A DNA stretch of 64,000 bases from an uncultured Phycisphaerales bacterium. Its GTDB lineage: Bacteria > Planctomycetota > Phycisphaerae > Phycisphaerales > UBA1924. A model generated the notes under the pieces. It saw only the letters and a list, made by a program, of their open reading frames with translations, was not told where the DNA came from and did no database searches. Shown here in pieces: positions 9,159-21,201 of this stretch (its first letter is position 1; each line of letters begins with the position of its first letter). The DNA lies in NCBI GenBank assembly GCA_937995595.1, contig CALKJW010000010.1, positions 1-64,000 on the forward strand. The letters are read 5' to 3'. Both the position numbers and the translations under genes were made by a program.

Positions 9159-10649
9159 TCAGAACCCGCCCTTGAGTTGCTGCGACTTGGCGCGCAGCGC
9201 GGCCTGCGCACGCAGCCGGCGCATCGCCGGCGTCTCGGCCCGGATCTCCTCCTCGGTCCGCGGCGTGCCGCCCTGGTCGCGCCGACCGCGCCCGCCGCCG
9301 CGCCCGCCGCCGCCCGCCGGCTCGGGCGCGGGCAGCATCGCCTTCACGCTCAGCGAGATCCGCCGCGACTCCGGGTCGATCTTCAGCACCTTGCACTGCA
9401 CGACCTGATCAATCCTGAGTTCGTCCTGCGGGTGCGCGATGCGCCGGTGCGCGATCTCCGACACGTGCACGAGGCCCTCGACGCCGGGCGCCAGTTCGAC
9501 GAACGCGCCGAAATCCGCCAGCCGCGTCACGCGGCCGCCGACCTCCGCGCCCTCCTTGATGTCCGCCAGCGCCGTCTGGAACGGGTCCGCCGCCAGTTGC
9601 TTCATGCCCAGCGAGATGCGGCTCTTGCGGATGTCCGCGTCGTCCCACTCGATCTTGAGCACCTTCACGCGGACCTGCTGGCCCTCCTTCACGTGCCGCG
9701 CGACCGCGTTCTCGCCGAACCCCGTCCGGTCGTACGTCAGGTCCGACACGTGCACCAGCCCGTCCACGCCGCCGATGTCCACGAACGCGCCGAACGGCAT
9801 GATCTTGCGGACCGTCCCGTCGAGCGTCTGGCCCTCCTGCAGCGTGTCCTTGAGTTTCGCCGCGTTCTCGACGCGCTCCTTCTGCAGCAGGTCGCGCCGC
9901 GACAGCACGATGTTCCCGCGCCCGCGCGTGTCCAGTTGCGACACCTGGCAGGTCATCTTCTCGCCCACGAACACCGACAGGTCCGCCACGCGGTCCAGCG
10001 ACACCTGGCTGGCGGGCATGAACGCGCGGTGACCGCCAACCTCCAGTTCCAGACCGCCCTTGTTCACGCCCACCACCCGCGCCTCGACCACCTGCCCGAC
10101 GCTCAGGTTCTCCCACGCCGCCTTCACCACCGCGCCCGGACGCGAGCACACGTAGATGTTCTCGCTGGCCTCGAACTTGTCGACGACGACCTCGACCTCC
10201 TCGCCCACCTTGGGCAGCGCGTCCTCGGGCCACTGCGCGCGCGGCGCAACGCCCAACTCCTTGGGCCCGAACTCCAGGAAGATGTCCGTCGGGCCCACGC
10301 TCACCACCGTCCCGCTCCGGTGCTCGCGCCCGGCCTGCACCACGCGCGGGCCGTGCACCTTGGGCCGCTCGTACCCGCCGATGGGCGCGATGTTCCGCTC
10401 CGGTCGCGGCGCGGCCTTGGGCCGCTCCTTCTTCGAACGCTCGCCCTTGCCCGCGGGCCGGTCGATGAACCCCAGCGCCGCCATCGCCTCGTCGATCTCG
10501 CTCGCCACCTCCGAACTCAGCGCGGACGCCTCGGGACGCTCCGGCGCCTGCCCGCCCTCGGGCTGCGCGGCGGGACCATTCGAAGTGCTTGAACCCGGCG
10601 CGTCAGACGCGGCGGGGACGATCGGGTGCGGCTGCGTTTGCGGGTCCAT
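9159..10649 (-). CDS. rpsA: Ribosomal protein S1-like RNA-binding protein
   Basis: The 496-residue protein has four S1 OB-fold repeats, seen as VDKFEASENIYVCSR in a degenerate first repeat, then GQVVEARVVGVNKGGLEL, DGTVRKIMPFGAFVDIGGVDG and GGRVTRLADFGAFVELAPGVEG. This matches short S1 forms of non-proteobacteria, which hold mRNA on the 30S subunit. The N-terminal 100 residues are Pro/Ala-rich and disordered, and a Gly/Arg-rich segment near the C-terminus (GGGGRGGGRGRR) may add RNA binding. It is a single gene with no close partner on the same strand. Confidence 0.88.
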   Translation of the reverse strand: MDPQTQPHPIVPAASDAPGSSTSNGPAAQPEGGQAPERPEASALSSEVASEIDEAMAALGFIDRPAGKGERSKKERPKAAPRPERNIAPIGGYERPKVHGPRVVQAGREHRSGTVVSVGPTDIFLEFGPKELGVAPRAQWPEDALPKVGEEVEVVVDKFEASENIYVCSRPGAVVKAAWENLSVGQVVEARVVGVNKGGLELEVGGHRAFMPASQVSLDRVADLSVFVGEKMTCQVSQLDTRGRGNIVLSRRDLLQKERVENAAKLKDTLQEGQTLDGTVRKIMPFGAFVDIGGVDGLVHVSDLTYDRTGFGENAVARHVKEGQQVRVKVLKIEWDDADIRKSRISLGMKQLAADPFQTALADIKEGAEVGGRVTRLADFGAFVELAPGVEGLVHVSEIAHRRIAHPQDELRIDQVVQCKVLKIDPESRRISLSVKAMLPAPEPAGGGGRGGGRGRRDQGGTPRTEEEIRAETPAMRRLRAQAALRAKSQQLKGGF

Positions 10650-10876
10650 GGCGTTCGAGCGGCGTTGAGATTCGCGGCGGGCTCGCTCCTGACTCGGCCG
10701 GTCCCCGCTTCGAGCAGCACGCGCACGCCGCGCACCCGCTCGCCGGGGTTCCCGGGCGCGACAAGTCTACACGCGGCGGGCTCTTCGGGCTTGCAAGCCG
10801 CACCGCCCGGCGCCGCGCCCGACGGCGCACGCCGCCAACCTTCCCCGTATTGACAGGGTCCACACCCGACCGACGC

Positions 10877-12061
10877 TCACGAACGTGCCGCGGGCCGCGC
10901 GGGCTGCACACCCGGCCTCGTCGTCACCTCGGGCTTGGCCTTCCACGTCGGCCAATCCGCCCTCGTCGCCTCGACGATCCGCTGCGCCGTGCGCACGTTG
11001 ACAAACCCCGCGTCCGCGTCGATCTCCGGCTGCACGCCCTGACGCACCGCGTCCAGGAACGCGCGGATCTCCGCCACGATCGGCTCCGCGTCGTCGATCA
11101 CCAGGTTCTCGATGTTCACCAGTTCCTGCCACTTCAGGTCCGTCAGGTCCACGCCGCGGCGGAGTTGCTCGCGGACCTCTTCCATCTGGATCTCGTTGGC
11201 GATCCGGCGGATGATCGTCCCCTTTTTCGCCGCGTAGTCGATCTTGATGTACGCGTTCTCGCCCGTGATGCGCGTGATCCGCTCGGTCTTGAGCGCCAGC
11301 CGCGACGCCGTCACGTTCGCCACGCACCGCCCCGCACCCGGGCCCGCCGGACGGTTGAACACCAGCCGCGCGTTGCAGATGTCCTCGTGCTCGGTCAGCA
11401 CCGGCACGCCCGACGCGTGGATCTCCTCCGGCTCGATCCCCCCCATCAGCATCAGCACCACGTCCAGGTCGTGGATCATCATGTCCATCACCACGCCCAC
11501 GTCCACCGAGCGGAACGTCATCGGGCTGACGCGGTGCACCTCCATGAACCGCGGCACGATCGGCAGGCCGTTGGCCCGCTCCTTCTGCAACGCCCGCATG
11601 ATCGGGTTGAACCGCTCGATGTGCCCGACCATCAGCACGCCGCTCGAACGCTCCGCCGCCTGCTTGATCGCCCACGCGTCCTCGACCGTCCCCGCCAGCG
11701 GCTTCTCGATCAGGCACGCCACCCCCGCCGCCAGCAGTTCCTCCGCCACCGCCCGGTGGTGCGTCGTCGGAACCGCCACGCTCACAGCGTCCACCCCCGC
11801 CGCGATCAGTTTGTCCACGCTCGACAGCGCCCGGCACCCCCACTGGTCCGCCACGTCCGTCGCCCGCTCCAGGTTCGCGTCCACGACGCCCACCAGTTCC
11901 GTGTCCGGCAACTGGTGGTACACCCGCGCGTGGTGACGCCCCATGCGCCCCACGCCCACCACCCCGCACCGGACGCGCTTGTCGGCCCCGAAGGTGCGCA
12001 GCGCGGGCTTGAGCGACCCGCCCGGAGTTGTTCCGTTCGACAAGCCCATGTCAGGCCCCAC
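10877..12061 (-). CDS. Gfo/Idh/MocA-family NAD(P)-dependent oxidoreductase
   Basis: The 394-residue protein has the Rossmann motif GVVGVGRMGRHHARVY near residue 33, EKPLA at the usual cofactor/substrate boundary and GHIERFNP. The last motif is seen in UDP-N-acetylglucosamine 3-dehydrogenases (WlbA/GnnA), so a sugar-nucleotide dehydrogenase is a reasonable guess, but other sugar substrates are possible. It lies 30 bp upstream of nothing sugar-related; the next gene downstream codes for the S1 protein after a 227-bp gap. ATG 12049 (MGLSNG) is an alternative start. Confidence 0.82.
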   Translation of the reverse strand: MGPDMGLSNGTTPGGSLKPALRTFGADKRVRCGVVGVGRMGRHHARVYHQLPDTELVGVVDANLERATDVADQWGCRALSSVDKLIAAGVDAVSVAVPTTHHRAVAEELLAAGVACLIEKPLAGTVEDAWAIKQAAERSSGVLMVGHIERFNPIMRALQKERANGLPIVPRFMEVHRVSPMTFRSVDVGVVMDMMIHDLDVVLMLMGGIEPEEIHASGVPVLTEHEDICNARLVFNRPAGPGAGRCVANVTASRLALKTERITRITGENAYIKIDYAAKKGTIIRRIANEIQMEEVREQLRRGVDLTDLKWQELVNIENLVIDDAEPIVAEIRAFLDAVRQGVQPEIDADAGFVNVRTAQRIVEATRADWPTWKAKPEVTTRPGVQPARPAARS

Positions 12062-12091
12062 ATCTGCGGACGCCGCGACCGTCGCGCCGCG

Positions 12092-12424
12092 TCACTTGGC
12101 CAGGGACTCCAGGGCCGCGGCGAAGTCGTTCTTGCTCTGCAGGCCCACGAACTTCTTGGCGACCTCGCCGTTCTTGAAGATGATCACCGTCGGGATCGCC
12201 GAGATCCCGTACTTCACCGCCGTCTCCCGGTTCGAGTCGGTGTCCACCTTGCCCACCTTGGCCCGGCCCTTGAACTCCTCGGCCAGCGCGTCGATCGTCG
12301 GGCTGAGCATCTTGCACGGCATGCACCACTCGGCCCAGAAGTCCACAAGCACGGGAATGTCTGACTCGAGGACCTCGTCCCGGAAGTTGGCGTCGGTGAA
12401 CTGCGAAACGTTGGCGCTGGCCAT
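12092..12424 (-). CDS. trxA: Thioredoxin
   Basis: A 110-residue thioredoxin with the redox site WCMPC (C34, C37) in the DFWAEWCMPCK context, the cis-Pro AIPT and the KVDTDSN strand. The central residue is Met rather than the usual Gly, which is known in some bacterial thioredoxins and may shift redox potential. The start at 12424 is set by AAGGA 10 nt upstream; upstream in-frame codons give an unrelated Gly-rich leader. Cytoplasmic, no signal peptide. It lies on the same strand as the oxidoreductase gene, 31 bp apart, and may share its transcript. Confidence 0.93.
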   Translation of the reverse strand: MASANVSQFTDANFRDEVLESDIPVLVDFWAEWCMPCKMLSPTIDALAEEFKGRAKVGKVDTDSNRETAVKYGISAIPTVIIFKNGEVAKKFVGLQSKNDFAAALESLAK

Positions 12425-12614
12425 GTGCAATGGTTCCTTCATTCGTGAACCGGACCGACCCGCCCCGCCCCCTTCGATGCCCGCGGGCCCGCGTCCGACG
12501 TTGCCTCCGCCCTCTCGCGGCCACCATGGCCGTAGGTTCGGCGGGGTCGATTCTACCCCCGACGCCACCCGCGAATCCCCCGTACCCGCAAGTCCGATAG
12601 GATCGTGTTAGCAG

Positions 12615-13505
12615 TCACTTGCTTCGCAGCGCGGCCCACGCCGCGCCCAGCGCCCGCACGTGCTCGCCGACGTCGTGCACGCGGAACACCCGCGCGCCCG
12701 CCGCCAGATGCGCGACGCTCAGCCCGATCGTCGCCGCCAGCCTCTCCCGCGGCGGCGTCTGCGGCCCCATGCCCGCGGCACGCGCCGTGAAACTCTTCCG
12801 GCTCAGCGCGCTCAGCACCGGCCGCCCCAGCGCGGCAAGGTCGGGCGTGCCCGCGATCAGTTGCAGGTTCTGCTCGACCGTCTTACCGAACCCAAGCCCA
12901 GGGTCGATCACGATCCGCGCCGGCTCCACTCCCGCCGCGCACGCCGCTTCTACTCGCTCGGCCAGAAACGACCGCACCGCGCGCACCACCCCGCCACCCG
13001 CGCCGTAATCCGGCGGCGCGTCGTAGCGGTCCGAGTACCGGTCCTGTCGCGGCGGCGCGAGCCGGTGCATCAGGATCAGCCCCACGCCGCGCGCCGCGGC
13101 CAGCGGGAGCATGCCCGCGTCGTCGCGCCCGGCCGAAACGTCGTTGATGATGTCCGCCCCCGCGTCGATCGCCGCCGCGGCGACCGCCGCCAGCGTCGTG
13201 TCGATCCCGATCGGCACGCCCGCACCCACCGCCCGACGGATCGCCTCGATCGCCGGAACGACCCGCCGGATCTGCTCATCGGCCGACACCGGATCGGCCC
13301 CCGGGCGCGTCGACTCGCCCCCGACGTCCAGTCCCGCCGCGCCCGCCGCGACCGCGCGCTCCGCCGCCGCCGCCGCGGCGTCCGGCGTCGGCAGTTCGCC
13401 GCCATCGGAGAAACTGTCCGGCGTCACGTTCAGGATCGCCAGCACCGCCGGGCGATCCAGCCCAATCGCCTTGCTGTTGCCGATCTGCCACGTGCTCGGG
13501 TTCAT
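12615..13505 (-). CDS. folP: Dihydropteroate synthase
   Basis: A 296-residue TIM-barrel enzyme with the pterin-binding signatures AILNVTPDSFSDGG and LDVGGESTRPGA, followed by GIDT, INDVSAGR, LMH and VIDPGLGFGKT in the expected order. It condenses p-aminobenzoate with hydroxymethyl-dihydropterin diphosphate in folate synthesis. Length and motif spacing are normal. It is separated from the preceding minus-strand gene by a terminator, so it has its own promoter or relies on read-through. No other folate genes are adjacent. Confidence 0.93.
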   Translation of the reverse strand: MNPSTWQIGNSKAIGLDRPAVLAILNVTPDSFSDGGELPTPDAAAAAAERAVAAGAAGLDVGGESTRPGADPVSADEQIRRVVPAIEAIRRAVGAGVPIGIDTTLAAVAAAAIDAGADIINDVSAGRDDAGMLPLAAARGVGLILMHRLAPPRQDRYSDRYDAPPDYGAGGGVVRAVRSFLAERVEAACAAGVEPARIVIDPGLGFGKTVEQNLQLIAGTPDLAALGRPVLSALSRKSFTARAAGMGPQTPPRERLAATIGLSVAHLAAGARVFRVHDVGEHVRALGAAWAALRSK

Positions 13506-13545
13506 GGGTCAGCGCCGCGCGGGCCGCGCTCCGGCCAAAAACAAA

Positions 13546-13577
13546 GAGGGCCCGCGGCACGTTGCCAGCGAGCCCTC
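13546..13577 (-). terminator. Terminator after the secreted protein gene
   Basis: On the minus strand GAGGGC...GCCCTC, part of a longer GC-rich imperfect stem (13546-13577), is followed by TTTGTTTTTGG. It is directly after a run of eleven G residues (13578-13588) and 37 bp past the stop codon of the gene ending at 13615. Confidence 0.72.
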
Positions 13578-13614
13578 GGGGGGGGGGGCTTGATGATCGA
13601 CTCTCAGTATAGCG

Positions 13615-15375
13615 TCAGAACCGGGGCTGTCCAGTGGGTTGGTCGGCGTCCGGTTCGTCCATGTCCCCGAAATCGCCCATATCCATGAACTGCGGGCCGA
13701 GGCCCTCGGCGATCGTCGCGATGGTCTTCAGCACCGGGGCAGGCAGGAAGACCGATAGATGCGCCGAGCCCGACTCCCCGCCGATCGACAGACCGATCGG
13801 CGGCAGCGTCTCCGGCAGGTTCTCCAGGTCCATCTGAACGCCGAACATCGCCGCCATCGGCAGCACCATGTCCAGGATGTTCTTGATCCCGATGTACGCC
13901 TCCGCGATCCGCCCCGCCGGCATCTGCGAGGCCACCTGCGCCAGCGCGGGATCGGCCCCGAGCGACTGACCCTTGCCCGCCGCGGCGTCGAGCGCGTCGC
14001 CCATCAACTTCGAGTTGCGGGCGTAGGTCCGGATCAGCCCACCATCGACCTTCGAGATGTACCCGCCCGGACCGCCCGAGGGGCCGAAGATCATCGACAT
14101 CGCCTGCATCGCCATCGGGTCCGACCCGTCCGACTGCATCTTGAGTTGCCACGAGTCCACCGTGCGCTCGCCGACCTTCGCCCCGCCCTCCTTGTAGGTG
14201 AACTCGTAGGTCATGCCCTCGATGGTCCTGCCGTGCAGCGCGGTCATCTCCGACTTGACCGACGCGAGCGCCGTGTCCGGGTCGGCCGCCTCGGTGAACT
14301 GCACCGTGTTGGTCAGCACGCCCCCGCCCATGAGCATCGTCGGGCTCATCCCGATCGTGAACGCCTGACCGTCCGCGTCGGCAAGGCCGTTGCTGAACAG
14401 GCCCGACCCTTCCGCCGCGCCCATCTCCCCGGCCTTCTCCGCCACCGACTTGAAGAACTTCTTCACGCCCGGCGACGACGTGTCGAGCGCACCGGCCAGC
14501 AGGAACGGCGCGCCGGGCAGACGGCCCATCAGCGCGTTCGCGTTCCCGCGCGTGGCGAACATGCCCGCCATCGCCGAGCCTTCCTTGAACGACGCGACCA
14601 TCTCCAGCGACAGCCCCAGCCCGCCCGCCTTCAGCCCGCCCACCACCACCTTCGCGCTGTCGGCGAACTGATCCGCCAGCCACTGCGCCATCGGGTTCTC
14701 CGCCGCGGCGCCGGCCTCGATCCCCATCATCCCCAACTGGTCGCCCAGCCCCTCGCCCGCGCGCGCCGCCGCGGCCTTCATCGCCGGCATCGCCGCGCCC
14801 ACGTTGGCCACGATCACCAGGTCCGACGTGTCCGCCAGCCGCTCGCCCACCGGGCCCATGTCGGCCTTGAGCCGGCCGTCGCCGGGCTTGTAGTCCGCCA
14901 CCAGGTCGCGGATGTTCGACATCACGGCGTAGCCGCCGCCGATGTCGCGCGCAAAGCCCGCCTCGCCCTCGACCTCGAACTCGTCGATGCCGCCCGCAGC
15001 GCCGGGCTTGACGCCGAAGTTGTCAAGGAAATCGGCGTACGACGTCACCGGAACCAGCGCGAGGATCTTTGGCTCGTCGTCCTCGTCGTCCGGCACGCCC
15101 ATAACCACCAGCGCCAGCGACTTGTCCGTCGCCACGCCCCCGTGAACGCCCATCATCGCCAGCGTGTCCGACACGCCCGGCAGCGGCAGCGGCAACTCCG
15201 TCGCCGTCGTCAGCGACTGGATGCTCTTCTGCATCTTGTCGGGGTTCGGCACCGCGATGACAAACACCGCGTCGGACGGCGCCTTCTCCAGCACCGGCGG
15301 GATCGCCGCCGCGACGCCCGCCAACAGGCCCACGGACAGGCCGGCACAGACAGTCATTCCTCGAAGTCGGAGCAT
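13615..15375 (-). CDS. Secreted protein of unknown function, planctomycete type
   Basis: A 586-residue protein with a clear signal peptide (MLRLRGMTVCAGLSVGLLAG... ending near AAAIPP). The mature part is acidic, rich in Met, Gly and Ala, without a recognisable catalytic motif. Segments such as DAVFVIAVPNPDKMQKSIQS, a repeated beta/alpha pattern and several 'SLALVVMG' and 'AEAYIGIKN' strands resemble the large DUF3352-like secreted proteins of planctomycetes, but this is only an impression. The start at 15375 is supported by AAGGA 8 nt upstream; a longer upstream reading frame belongs to the shadow of the divergent helicase gene. Function not known. Confidence 0.7.
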   Translation of the reverse strand: MLRLRGMTVCAGLSVGLLAGVAAAIPPVLEKAPSDAVFVIAVPNPDKMQKSIQSLTTATELPLPLPGVSDTLAMMGVHGGVATDKSLALVVMGVPDDEDDEPKILALVPVTSYADFLDNFGVKPGAAGGIDEFEVEGEAGFARDIGGGYAVMSNIRDLVADYKPGDGRLKADMGPVGERLADTSDLVIVANVGAAMPAMKAAAARAGEGLGDQLGMMGIEAGAAAENPMAQWLADQFADSAKVVVGGLKAGGLGLSLEMVASFKEGSAMAGMFATRGNANALMGRLPGAPFLLAGALDTSSPGVKKFFKSVAEKAGEMGAAEGSGLFSNGLADADGQAFTIGMSPTMLMGGGVLTNTVQFTEAADPDTALASVKSEMTALHGRTIEGMTYEFTYKEGGAKVGERTVDSWQLKMQSDGSDPMAMQAMSMIFGPSGGPGGYISKVDGGLIRTYARNSKLMGDALDAAAGKGQSLGADPALAQVASQMPAGRIAEAYIGIKNILDMVLPMAAMFGVQMDLENLPETLPPIGLSIGGESGSAHLSVFLPAPVLKTIATIAEGLGPQFMDMGDFGDMDEPDADQPTGQPRF

Positions 15376-15607
15376 GGTCGGTTTCCTTGAGAAGTACGTG
15401 ATCAATCGTCGTGTGCGGCCGGTTCCGCCCCGGCGGGCACGCAGTCTAGGTGTTGGGAGTTGTCCCCCGCCGGGTGCACGCGCCGGCGCACCCCCGGCCA
15501 CCGCTTTCCCACCCCCGCCACCGAAGCCGCCTGGGGGCGCGCCAGAAGGATACGCGCCGTCGCGGAACACCGTTACACCCGCGCCCGCTGTGTACGCTGT
15601 GGGCGTC

Positions 15608-19045
<3,438 letters not shown>

Positions 19046-19166
19046 CCCCGCACAGGTTCGCGGACCTTCCACCCGCCCCGGCCGCACCGCCGCGCCCAAA
19101 GCCCGGACGCTCCCCTCGCCGATGCAACCGCCGCGCCGGGGCGGCGTAGAACCGGCGGACACCCGC

Positions 19167-20621
19167 ATGCACACTCACAGTCGGACAGTCCTGGCCATCG
19201 CCGCCGCGGCAGCGTTCGCCGCCGGCGCGTCCGCGGGCGCCCACTCCGCCGAGTGCGTACCGCCCGTCGGCGCGGGCCAGCGCGTGGCCACGTCGTGGCA
19301 GGACCGCGTCGTCGAGATGCAGGCCCACCGCCGCAGCGCGGTCGTCTCCGCTTGGCTCGACAACGGCCTGCGCGTCCACCACCGCCACATGCCCGAGCCG
19401 CGCGGCCGCGTCGAAGTCGTCGTCTGCTTCGGCGGCGGCGAGTTGCTCGAGTGCGCCAACACCCGCGGCCTCACCCTCCTTGCCGCCTGCTACCTCGACG
19501 CCCCCGCCTCGGCCGACCTCGGCGCGGCCGCGATCGAGCGCATCGTCGAGTCGCGCGACGTGCGCCTCGAAGGCGGCGTCGCCCCCGACGGGCTGGTCCT
19601 CCGCGTCTGGGGCTCGGCGCGCGACGTCGAAGCCGGGCTCGCCGCGGGCGCGGCGGTCTTCCGCGACCCCAGGGCCGACGAGCCCGCCGTCGAGCGCGCC
19701 GCCGCGCAGGCCCGGCTCGTCGTCGCCCGCTCGCGCGAGAACGAGCGCGTCGTCGTCGCCGACCCGCTGCGCGAACTGCTCACCGGCCGCGGCGAGTGCC
19801 GCGCCAAGCCCGCCTGCGCCGAGCGCGTCGGCCGCTTCACCGCCCAGGACGTCGAGCAGTGGGTCCGGCGCCACGGCACGCGGTCACCCGCCGAGATCGC
19901 CGTCGTCGGCGACATCGACCTCGAGCACGCGCTCCGCATGGTCGCGGCGACGTTCGGCACGCTGCCCGAGCGCCCGCGCGCCAGCCACGCCTGCATGAAG
20001 GACAACCGCTGCGTCGGCCGACCCCAGGGACCGCTCATCGGCGAGACCCGATGCGGCCCCGACGCCCCGGTCGAGCAGGCCCACGTCATCGCCGGCTTCC
20101 TCTCCCCCAACCAGTGCGACGTGCTGGAGGTGCGCCGGCTCCGCGCCGGCGCGCGCGTCCTCGCCGAGCGCCTCGAGGCCAAACTGCACGGCCTCGGCCT
20201 CGGCGGCGCGCCGACCGGCGCCGGCGCGGGCGGCCCGCGCGTCGGCTCGCAGTACCTGCCCAGCCCCTTCGACGGCCTCTCCGTCACCGTCATCACCGCG
20301 CGCGTCTCCCCGACCGAGGCGCCCGCCGTCCGGCAGGTCATGCAGGACTCCATGTGCCAGTTGCTCGAACAGGGCCTCTCGCCCGACGAACTGGCCCGCG
20401 CCACCGACGCGCTGGCCCAGTGGGTCGGCGCCTCCGAGCGCGACCCGCGCTACTGGGCCATGCTCCTGGCGCGCAGCACCATGACCGGCCTCGACCCCGA
20501 CCAGTTGATCGACGGCGCGGCCATGTACCGCGCCATGAAGCCCGCCGAGGTCCTCCAGGCCATGCGCCGCGCCTGCACGCCCGAGAACCGCGTCGGCCTG
20601 CTCGTCCTGCCGGGAGAATAA
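19167..20621 (+). CDS. Secreted M16 peptidase-like protein lacking the zinc motif
   Basis: A 484-residue exported protein; the signal peptide runs through AAAAAFAAGASAGAHS. The fold pattern matches the M16 (pitrilysin/insulinase) family: LDNGLRVHHRHMPEPRGRVE in the first strand, a half-length repeat, SPAEIAVVGDID and a second domain beginning EQAHVIAGFLSP. The HxxEH zinc site that should follow the first strand is replaced by TRGLTLLAACYL, so it cannot be a normal metalloprotease. Catalytically dead M16 subunits usually pair with an active partner; none is encoded next to it. Extra Cys pairs (GECRAKPAC, CMKDNRC) suggest disulfides in the periplasm. Confidence 0.72.
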   Translation: MHTHSRTVLAIAAAAAFAAGASAGAHSAECVPPVGAGQRVATSWQDRVVEMQAHRRSAVVSAWLDNGLRVHHRHMPEPRGRVEVVVCFGGGELLECANTRGLTLLAACYLDAPASADLGAAAIERIVESRDVRLEGGVAPDGLVLRVWGSARDVEAGLAAGAAVFRDPRADEPAVERAAAQARLVVARSRENERVVVADPLRELLTGRGECRAKPACAERVGRFTAQDVEQWVRRHGTRSPAEIAVVGDIDLEHALRMVAATFGTLPERPRASHACMKDNRCVGRPQGPLIGETRCGPDAPVEQAHVIAGFLSPNQCDVLEVRRLRAGARVLAERLEAKLHGLGLGGAPTGAGAGGPRVGSQYLPSPFDGLSVTVITARVSPTEAPAVRQVMQDSMCQLLEQGLSPDELARATDALAQWVGASERDPRYWAMLLARSTMTGLDPDQLIDGAAMYRAMKPAEVLQAMRRACTPENRVGLLVLPGE

Positions 20622-20635
20622 CTTATAAATAAGTT
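20620..20635. repeat. Perfect AT-rich palindrome overlapping a stop codon
   Basis: AACTTAT-AA-ATAAGTT, a 16-bp perfect palindrome beginning inside the TAA stop of the M16-like gene. A 12-bp version without the AA centre recurs at 58440-58451, again starting at the last base of a stop codon. It is strikingly AT-rich for this genome. Function unknown. Confidence 0.6.
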
Positions 20636-20704
20636 GTGTCAGGTCGAGGGCACTCCCAGGTCGGACTTCAGACTCCGACGTGCCGCCACCCGACCGTCAG
20701 AAAG

Positions 20705-21165
20705 GTCCGGACCCTCCCCTCTCCCAGCGTCAGCGGGGAGAGGTGGCGAGGCCGCACGCCGGGCCGGTGAGGGGTGCTTCTCGATCGACCACGCGCCCCT
20801 CACCGCCCTCGCTCCGCTCGGGCACCTCTCCCCATCTGCGATGGGGAGAGGGGAAAAGAGGAAGAGCAGCAACGCTTCCCCTCTCCCCGCGCCGCGGGGA
20901 GAGGTGGCGAGGCCGAAGGCCGAGCCGGTGAGGGGTGATTCTCGATCGACCATGCGCCCCTCACCTGTCGCTGCGCGACATCCTCTCCCCGTTGAGAGCA
21001 ACGGGGAGAGGGGAACCACACCGATCCGCCCCTCACCGCCCTCGCTGCGCTCGGGCACCTCTCCCCATCTGCGATGGGGAGAGGGGAAGAACCCGCGCCT
21101 TCCCCGTGCCACCGCCCTCGCTCACGCTCGGGCACCTCTCCCCATCTGCGATGGGGAGAGGGGAA
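20705..21165. repeat. Cluster of REP-like palindromic repeats
   Basis: Six related units are seen near 20707, 20791, 20876, 20955, 21027 and 21105. Each has a CCTCTCCCC...GGGGAGAGG hairpin linked by a CGCCCTCGCTCCGCTCGGG-like or GGCGAGGCCGAAGGCC-like inner stem to a CCCCTCAC/GTGAGGGG edge. Units occur in both orientations. The cluster fills the 580-bp gap between the M16-like gene and fabH and contains no gene. It may stop transcription from either side. Confidence 0.75.
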
Positions 21166-21201
21166 CTCATTCAATCAACCAATCAACCAATCTACCGCCG
21201 C

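Noticed and set aside
20705-21165. Could the repeated units be a CRISPR array
   Set aside because: Units occur in both orientations, vary in inner sequence and there are no unique spacers of constant length nor cas genes.
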